From the NCBI GenBank assembly GCA_964641945.1, contig CAZXLQ010000069.1:1-19427 (forward strand): DNA of 19,427 nucleotides, in the 5' to 3' direction. The translations under genes were made by a program, and so were the position numbers. This stretch comes from JADIYM01 sp964641945 (lineage in GTDB: Bacteria > Acidobacteriota > Blastocatellia > UBA7656 > JADIYM01). Shown here in pieces: positions 15,101 through 19,427 of the stretch. How positions within the stretch are numbered: position 1 is the first letter of the stretch; each line of letters opens with the position of its first letter. The notes under the pieces are model-generated. The model worked only from the letters and a program-made list of their open reading frames with translations. It searched no databases and was not told the DNA's origin.

Positions 15101-17868
15101 CAGTTGACCGGGTGCCGGGCGCGAATCGCCGGCGGCACTGCCATTCGCAGCGTCGCTCCGCGGTCAATGTCGATCCGCAGGCCACTACTCGCGGCGACGA
15201 GGCGGTCGCGTTCGTCGATCCACTGCGAAGCGACGTCGAAATCGCCGCGCAGACTTGCCACCGTCGCGCCGAGCTTCAGCAGCCTGGCGAAGCACGCGCG
15301 ATCGGCATCGCTCGTCGATGCGGCGGTCGTCGGTTCGGACAGCACTTCGCGTCCGAGCTCGAGTCCACGCTCGACGAGCGCGGATGCCGTGTCCGCGAAT
15401 CGACTCGCCCACGCAACTTCGGCGGCGGTCGCGAGTGTTGCCAGCTCACGCGACGCGTCGCCGGCGAGGCGAAATCCGGCGATCGCGCGATGGAACTCGT
15501 CGAGCGCCGGCTGTCGAACGCCATCCATCCACAGCGCGCGAGCGAGCAGATCACGCGCCTCGGCCTCGATCGCGGGACTCTCTGGTGCCGAAGTCGCGAG
15601 GACGTCGAGCACCGTCTCGGCGGCCCGACGCGCCTCGCTCGGACTGTAGGCGCCGAGCGAACGGCGTGCGAGCGAGGTGCCGTACGCGACGACCTTCTCC
15701 GGGACGTCGCCTTGTGAGAAGTGGTGAACGAGCTCGGGAAGCACCCTCTCGATCTGGGCAGCGTTTCGCCGCTCCAGGCGCTGGCCGTACGTTCGGTGAA
15801 GCGATCGCCTGCGGCGGCGCGCAAGACTCGCATAGAGGGCGTCCCGAACGATTCCGCTCGCGAAGGTAAGGCGGTCTCCCCGTGACTCGCGGTCCTCGAC
15901 GAGGAACCCTGCTTCGACGAGCCAGTCGATGGTCTGCTCCAGGTCCGAAGTCTCGTCCGCGAGCAACTCGAGATCACGAAAGGCGAACGAGCGGCCGAGG
16001 ACCGCGGCACTCGAAAGTACCTCCCGCTGCACTTCGCTGAGACGCCGGATCCTCTGCTCGACGGCCTGCTGGATCGTAGCGGGCAGCGATTCGGGCGTGA
16101 TTCCTGCTGAGTTCGTGACGTGCCATCCCGAGTCGGCTGACTCTGCCACGTCACCAGCCTCGAGAAGGGAGCGGACGAGCTCTGACGTGAAGAACGGATT
16201 GCCCTCGGTCACCTCAAAGAGTCGATCGTAGAGAGATTCGACTACGTCATCCGATCCGATGAGCGAAGCGACGAGCTGGCGGTGGGCGTCCGAGTCGAGT
16301 GGACCGACGTGAACGAGCTCGAATCGGCGGTCGCCGCGAAGCGACTCGAGCAGTGTGGTCAGAGAATGGCCCGCACCGACGTCTTCCGAACGATAGGTTG
16401 CCACGAAGAGGGTCGGCGTCGCGGAGCAACGTCGGAAGACGTACTGCAGCGCCTCGACGGACGTGTCGCTCGCATGCAGATCCTCGAGGAGCAGCACGAG
16501 CGTTCGCCCTCCTCCGATCCGCGCGATCGTGCGGGCGAGAAGCTCATAGATTTCCGAGCGCTCGACGAAGGCTCGCGTGCCGCTGGGATGCGACGCCGAT
16601 GAATCGGACGCACCCGACGTCGTTGTCTTCGCCGAAGCGAGCTCGCCAAGGGCGGGGAACAGGTTGGTCAGTTCGGGAAGGAGGTCGGCCAGGTCGGTCG
16701 GCGCACCTGCAGCCGTGAGCGCCTCCGAAACGAAGTACTCCTGGATGGCGTCGCAGAAACCCTGCAATGGAAAGGACTGATCCCGGTCGAAGAACCGTCC
16801 GTGCAGAACGCGAATCCCCCGACCGTGGGCCGCGGCGTCGAGCTCGTCGAGGAGGCGCGTCTTTCCGATTCCGGCGGCGCCCCGAACGAGAACGAGTTGA
16901 GCTTCGCCGGCGTTCGACTTCGCCAGTCGATCGACGAGCGCGGCGAGCTCGTGTTCGCGGCCAACGAGCGTCGTCCGTCCAGGCGCCGAGCCGACGATGC
17001 TCGCTGCCGGCTGGCTGGACGGTGCCTGCGTCCTGATTCCATCTGCGGCGCCAGGTTGGAGGGCGCGAAGGGCCGCTGCGAGTTGTCGCGCAGACTCGGG
17101 CCGGCGATCCGGCGATTTCTCGAGGCACTTGAGGATGAGCGCGTCGAGCTCCGGGGGGACCTCGGCGTTGATGCTCCGCAGCGATTTCGGATTCGAGAAT
17201 GCGATCTTGTAGTAGAGCGCCGCACCACTGCCGGTGAACGGGAGCCCTCCGGCGAGCGCTTCGTAGAGGAGTACCCCGAGCGCAAAGAGGTCCGAACGCG
17301 CATCGACCGCGGACTCAGACACCTGCTCGGGACTCAGGTACGAACCGGTGCCGACGATCACGCCGGACTTCGTAACGCGCTCCTCGAACTCGGCGGCCGC
17401 AACGCCGAAGTCGGCGACGCGCACCCGCAACGTGCCGTCCTCCTCGCGGTCGACCATTACGTTCTCGGGCTTGATATCTCGATGGATCACGCCGAGGTTG
17501 TGACTGTGCTCCAGTGCCTCTGAGACCCGGATTCCAATCTCGATGGCGTCGACGACGGATACCGACCGTTCCAGGAGCAGCTTCCGGAGCGACGATCCCT
17601 GGACGAACGGCATCACGAGAAACACCGAATCGCCGTGCTTCGCGAAATCGTGCAGTGGAACGATGGCCGGATGGTCCATCCGTCCGACGACTCGGGCTTC
17701 GCGCCGGAAGCGCTCTTCAGCCTCGGGGCTCAAAAGTGCCGGCGGAAGAAGCTTGACGGCGACGTCGCGCTCGAGAACGGTGTCGCGCGCCAGGTAAACG
17801 ATCCCCATGCCGCCCCGCCCGACTTCGCGAATGACTTCGTAGCGGTTGGCGAGAAGCGTGCCGATCAT
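12187..17868 (-). CDS. Giant Ser/Thr protein kinase - AAA ATPase - TPR - tandem solute-binding-protein fusion
   Basis: 1893 residues from ATG 17868, which has AAGG 5 nt upstream and starts MIGTLLANRYEVI, as bacterial Hanks-type kinases do. The longer frame to 18006 runs into the divergent gene. Residues 10-265 are a complete kinase: GRGGMG 17-22, K39, HRDIKPEN 129-136, DFG 153-155, GTGSYLSPEQ 173-182. Residues 300-490 are an AAA_16-type ATPase: VGREHEL 302-308, Walker A GAAGIGKT 330-337, Walker B LVLLLEDLH 457-465. Helical winged-helix/TPR-like sequence continues to about 890. Two SBP_bac_5-type (peptide/nickel-binding-like) domains follow, about 904-1380 and 1400-1890. Each starts RGxxxxxxVP, contains RDDV...G+, GTGPF (1067-1071 and 1572-1576) and a GW..DYxDxDxFxH element (1287-1300 and 1789-1802). 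No transmembrane helix or signal peptide is seen, so the SBPs appear cytosolic. The front half resembles PknK/MalT-like regulators. Ligand and phosphorylation targets are unknown. Confidence 0.93.
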   Translation of the reverse strand: MIGTLLANRYEVIREVGRGGMGIVYLARDTVLERDVAVKLLPPALLSPEAEERFRREARVVGRMDHPAIVPLHDFAKHGDSVFLVMPFVQGSSLRKLLLERSVSVVDAIEIGIRVSEALEHSHNLGVIHRDIKPENVMVDREEDGTLRVRVADFGVAAAEFEERVTKSGVIVGTGSYLSPEQVSESAVDARSDLFALGVLLYEALAGGLPFTGSGAALYYKIAFSNPKSLRSINAEVPPELDALILKCLEKSPDRRPESARQLAAALRALQPGAADGIRTQAPSSQPAASIVGSAPGRTTLVGREHELAALVDRLAKSNAGEAQLVLVRGAAGIGKTRLLDELDAAAHGRGIRVLHGRFFDRDQSFPLQGFCDAIQEYFVSEALTAAGAPTDLADLLPELTNLFPALGELASAKTTTSGASDSSASHPSGTRAFVERSEIYELLARTIARIGGGRTLVLLLEDLHASDTSVEALQYVFRRCSATPTLFVATYRSEDVGAGHSLTTLLESLRGDRRFELVHVGPLDSDAHRQLVASLIGSDDVVESLYDRLFEVTEGNPFFTSELVRSLLEAGDVAESADSGWHVTNSAGITPESLPATIQQAVEQRIRRLSEVQREVLSSAAVLGRSFAFRDLELLADETSDLEQTIDWLVEAGFLVEDRESRGDRLTFASGIVRDALYASLARRRRRSLHRTYGQRLERRNAAQIERVLPELVHHFSQGDVPEKVVAYGTSLARRSLGAYSPSEARRAAETVLDVLATSAPESPAIEAEARDLLARALWMDGVRQPALDEFHRAIAGFRLAGDASRELATLATAAEVAWASRFADTASALVERGLELGREVLSEPTTAASTSDADRACFARLLKLGATVASLRGDFDVASQWIDERDRLVAASSGLRIDIDRGATLRMAVPPAIRARHPVNCRTRGDVETLAATFETLLRTDANGVLGPNLVDKWEGTDGGRVFRLELRDDVRTHDGRPVNAEVVRQSFELAIRTCDRDLPLGFAHLAGVDEYRSGQDERLSALSADGLELTCRFEQPLPIFPALLSDVRTALAIPAENAGGEPVGTGPFSIGSFGQDRVTLARNPQPWRGAPANVAAIEVVGNLTGAELAGRAASGESDIVRGVPAIELEELLRDRRRRYRLVEAPGSNVWFLLFNRSRSDAVSLPMRAAMRGILAVHTVVRTSIGRFAIPAEGMIPPGTLGHDPNRRQPAVSHEQVESWLSTCGPRRELKALVSFGFRHRHQKLVDTIVGLWSDYGINVTLRDSDGQVDDAETVDDDADVYFGGWSGDYADPDAFTHALFHTASGRLRRYLDSDSLDGLLESARLEQQSDRRETLYRQIEDRLQEDCTVIPLFYETEHRLASHRVHRLVLQSDPPYMNFDSVGKTPAPAAADKRGRRGGRINVPVPIGCDLRSLDPSIIRMDLESEVLGNIFEPLLRNPDGARVIPWLARSFDVEDDGRLIRFILRDDVTFHNGRSLTARDVRYSIERLLRNPESVFRWHLSPIRGATAVLNGSTSELVGFRILSRLEFTIELEDPVAFFPSVLTDPQVSIVPEGSTPESGVWREAAVGTGPFHVARFEPGVRLELDANLTYWREGLPRADGLVFTFGCTPQATAEAFRSGRASIAWNLLPEDEASIRTDPAVAASYSEAPGLQTVILAFNVHKGPLADEAIRHHIVGSLDIEAIVRRASGPYATVASSIVPPGLIGHSGNLRTTGSGIRPAPLARDIELSCLMRPLYSEGSEAALRRELFEALGAIGIRARIHSPSREEWEAARAAGVDDMFLFGWIADYPDADSFIHGLLRSERGWIGRFCGTPDVDRLIDRSRTAVDPELRHDLYREIEAIVARRALLLPIVHSRSYRYVRPEVRGLEVTLALPYVAYEKLWIDSTR

Positions 17869-17900
17869 TGTAGCCTTGCGACGGTTGCCATCAGACTCAA

Positions 17901-17928
17901 CGTATCGACACGAATATGAAAAAAGTTT
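17901..17928 (-). promoter_or_regulatory. Speculative ECF-like promoter of the kinase gene
   Basis: On the minus strand, AAACTT (17928-17923) and GATACG (17906-17901) are spaced by 16 bp, the same -35 and spacing as the promoter before the sigma gene at 9246. The -10 differs (GATACG against GTCTAC). The -35 lies inside the first codons of the divergent creatininase gene. The leader would be about 25 nt. Confidence 0.22.
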
Positions 17929-18755
17929 ACGCGGGATTGGTGTGTATCGCCCTTGCAGCGGGTGTTGCGGACGCAGGAGGACAGCGTCGTTCGAGACCGA
18001 AGCCACCGCGTGGCGTGCTTCTCGAACACATGACCTGGCTAGAGGCAGAGAAGCGGCTTGGTCCTGAAACCGTAGTGGTCATACCGCTCGGGGCCGCAGC
18101 GAAGGAGCACGGTCCGCACCTCACCCTAAAGAACGACCTCCTGATTGCCGAGTACCTTAAGGAGAGAGTTCGCAAGGAGGCGGACGTAGTGATTGCGCCT
18201 ACCATCAATTACCACTTCTATCCGGCCTTCGTTGAATATCCGGGCTCGACGTCGCTTCGCCTGGAGACGGCGAGGGACCTCGTTGTGGACATCTGTCGCG
18301 GTCTTGCCCGATTTGGCCCGAAGCGCTTCTATGTCCTGAATACGGGGGTGTCGACGAATCGTGCACTCGCTCCGGCGGTGGAGATTCTGTCCGCTGACGG
18401 AATCAGGATGTCGTACACGGATCTGCTGACGACGCTCGGGCCAATCGAGAAGGAAGTCGCGCGTCAGGAGGGAGGTACGCATGCGGATGAGATCGAGACG
18501 TCGATGATGCTCGTGATTGCGCCTGAGACGGTTGACATGCGGAAGGCCGTGAAGGACTACCACCCGGGGAAGGGGCCGTTGACACGGACACCCGGAGGAG
18601 CCGGCGTGTATTCCGCCTCGGGGGTTTTTGGTGACGCGACGCTCGCGACGCGAGCGAAGGGACAAAGGGTGCTGGATTTTCTGGTCCGATCCATACTCGA
18701 CGACATCGAGCGCTTGCGGCAGACGAAGGATGAGCGCACTATGCACGCGAAGTAG
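17916..18755 (+). CDS. Exported creatininase-family protein with altered metal-site motif
   Basis: 279 residues. Residues 1-20 are a signal peptide (VYAGLVCIALAAGVADA, likely cut after ADA), so it acts outside the cytoplasm, unlike classical creatininase. The fold signatures are VVIPLGAAAKEHGPHL (53-69) with D74, the INYHFYPAF region, and THADEIET (188-195), which corresponds to the HAxxxET motif. Family members are metal-dependent amidohydrolases acting on cyclic or small amides. Two departures are visible. E64 and H65 are adjacent where the canonical motif is ExH, and the usual NGHGxN loop is replaced by N142-T-G-V-S-T-N148, losing its histidine. Activity on creatinine is therefore not assured. 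No clear ribosome binding site precedes the ATG. It is divergent from the kinase gene across 47 bp. Confidence 0.88.
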   Translation: MKKVYAGLVCIALAAGVADAGGQRRSRPKPPRGVLLEHMTWLEAEKRLGPETVVVIPLGAAAKEHGPHLTLKNDLLIAEYLKERVRKEADVVIAPTINYHFYPAFVEYPGSTSLRLETARDLVVDICRGLARFGPKRFYVLNTGVSTNRALAPAVEILSADGIRMSYTDLLTTLGPIEKEVARQEGGTHADEIETSMMLVIAPETVDMRKAVKDYHPGKGPLTRTPGGAGVYSASGVFGDATLATRAKGQRVLDFLVRSILDDIERLRQTKDERTMHAK

Positions 18756-18923
18756 TCATGTTGGCTGAGCAATCATGAATGCCCGGAATGGCGACGAGAC
18801 AAAATTGACATTATGAGGGCCGGGTCGAGCCGATTCTGACTGTCGGCGCCGGATCTCCTTTTGTCGGCTGAGTTTTGGAGCTAGCGTGGTAGCATCGGGC
18901 TACTCTGGTGTTGGGGTGATTCC

Positions 18924-19427
18924 ATGATCACAGTCGCTGATAAGGCAAATCTCGGGTTCCTTGAGGATGCGCTTGCTGCGCTCGACAACGGGCGGTTCGC
19001 GGAAGCGATCGTAACGTTCGAAGTTGAGGGAGCGCCCGTTTCGGGACTGCTCGGCCAGCTCTGGCGAGCGGAGGTGGCCCTGTACCTCGACAGGCTGGAC
19101 ACGGCAGCGGAACTATTGGAGGCTCTCGGGCGTGAGCTCGATGAACTGGTTGCGGAGGACGGAAGCCTCGGCACGCTCGCGCGGCGAAAGCTGCTGATTA
19201 GGGCCGAGATCGCTCACTTCCGCGGTGACCTTGGCCTGGCTCGCGATCTCGCGACGCAGGCGGCGAAGTGTGCGCTTCTGGCCGATGATTCCACGTCTCA
19301 GATTCGAGCGTTCATAGACCTTGGAAGGGTGGCGCGGAACCGCGGGGAGTACTCCACCGCTCTCGCGCACCTTGCGACGATTTCCGAGCTTGCGAAGGAG
19401 CAGGGAACTGCGTTCTCGCAGGGTTTG
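18924..19427 (+). CDS. TPR-type helical repeat protein, N-terminal part (runs off the window)
   Basis: 168 residues are visible from the ATG at 18924, preceded by GGGGTG at about 7 nt, and the frame is open at the window edge. The sequence is all helical hairpins of TPR type: LEDALAALDNGRFAEAIVTF, LWRAEVALYLDRLDTAAEL, IRAEIAHFRGDLGLARDLA, IDLGRVARNRGEYSTALAHL. There is no signal peptide. N-terminal TPR arrays of this kind often precede a sigma54-interacting, cyclase or LuxR-type output domain in this type of genome, but none is visible here, so no function is assigned. Confidence 0.8.
   Translation, partial: MITVADKANLGFLEDALAALDNGRFAEAIVTFEVEGAPVSGLLGQLWRAEVALYLDRLDTAAELLEALGRELDELVAEDGSLGTLARRKLLIRAEIAHFRGDLGLARDLATQAAKCALLADDSTSQIRAFIDLGRVARNRGEYSTALAHLATISELAKEQGTAFSQGL

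Noticed and set aside
12292..17523. Several plus-strand frames of 240-306 residues opposite the kinase fusion
   Set aside because: All are antisense to an intact 1893-residue frame with complete kinase, Walker and SBP motifs, and none has convincing protein character.
18756..18923. TTGACA near 18805 as a promoter for the last gene
   Set aside because: The -35 hexamer is perfect but no plausible -10 lies 16-18 bp downstream.
1..19427. CRISPR arrays, tRNA or rRNA genes, insertion sequences, phage genes
   Set aside because: No regularly spaced repeats, RNA gene signatures, transposase or phage proteins were seen on either strand.

Overview
The window is GC-rich, densely coding DNA, most likely from an Acidobacteriota chromosome. 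The main evidence is a VWFA-related acidobacterial domain protein (TIGR03436-like), an alpha-2-macroglobulin-like protein carrying a carboxypeptidase-regulatory-like domain followed by a TonB-receptor-like tail, and a very large eukaryotic-type Ser/Thr kinase fusion. The phylum assignment is inference from gene content; there is no rRNA or tRNA gene here to confirm it.

Layout: (1) 1-3823, minus: a secreted alpha-2-macroglobulin-like protein whose 3' end lies outside the window. Its bait-region position is occupied by a roughly 500-residue insertion containing three pseudopilin (GspG)-like modules and a carboxypeptidase-regulatory-like domain. (2) 3914-4040: a long imperfect palindrome in the gap before the next gene. 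(3) 4037-5710, minus: a DUF4388/PATAN - DnaJ - TPR protein. (4) Divergent from it at 5860-7623, plus: a membrane HD-GYP protein with a Cache-like periplasmic sensor and HAMP. It is followed by a Roadblock/LC7 protein (7728-8096) and a secreted VWA protein (8126-9223). (5) 9330-10681, plus: an ECF sigma factor with its ZAS-type anti-sigma factor, preceded by an ECF-type promoter that suggests autoregulation. (6) 10826-12049, minus: a Ycf48/BNR-repeat beta-propeller lipoprotein. (7) 12187-17868, minus: a 1893-residue Ser/Thr kinase - AAA ATPase - TPR - SBP - SBP fusion with no visible membrane segment. (8) 17916-18755, plus: an exported creatininase-family protein with an altered metal-site motif, divergent from the kinase across 47 bp. 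(9) 18924 to the end, plus: the start of a TPR protein.

The theme is signalling and surface biology: c-di-GMP turnover (HD-GYP), PATAN and Roadblock modules typical of polarity and motility circuits, an ECF regulon, a kinase that may read out ligands through internal substrate-binding domains, and secreted interaction proteins. The two most unusual items are the kinase/AAA/tandem-SBP fusion and the alpha-2-macroglobulin with pseudopilin-like modules in its bait region. No gap between genes exceeds 300 bases. The larger gaps (3824-4036, 5711-5859, 10682-10825, 12050-12186, 18756-18923) hold only the sites listed, or nothing I can support.
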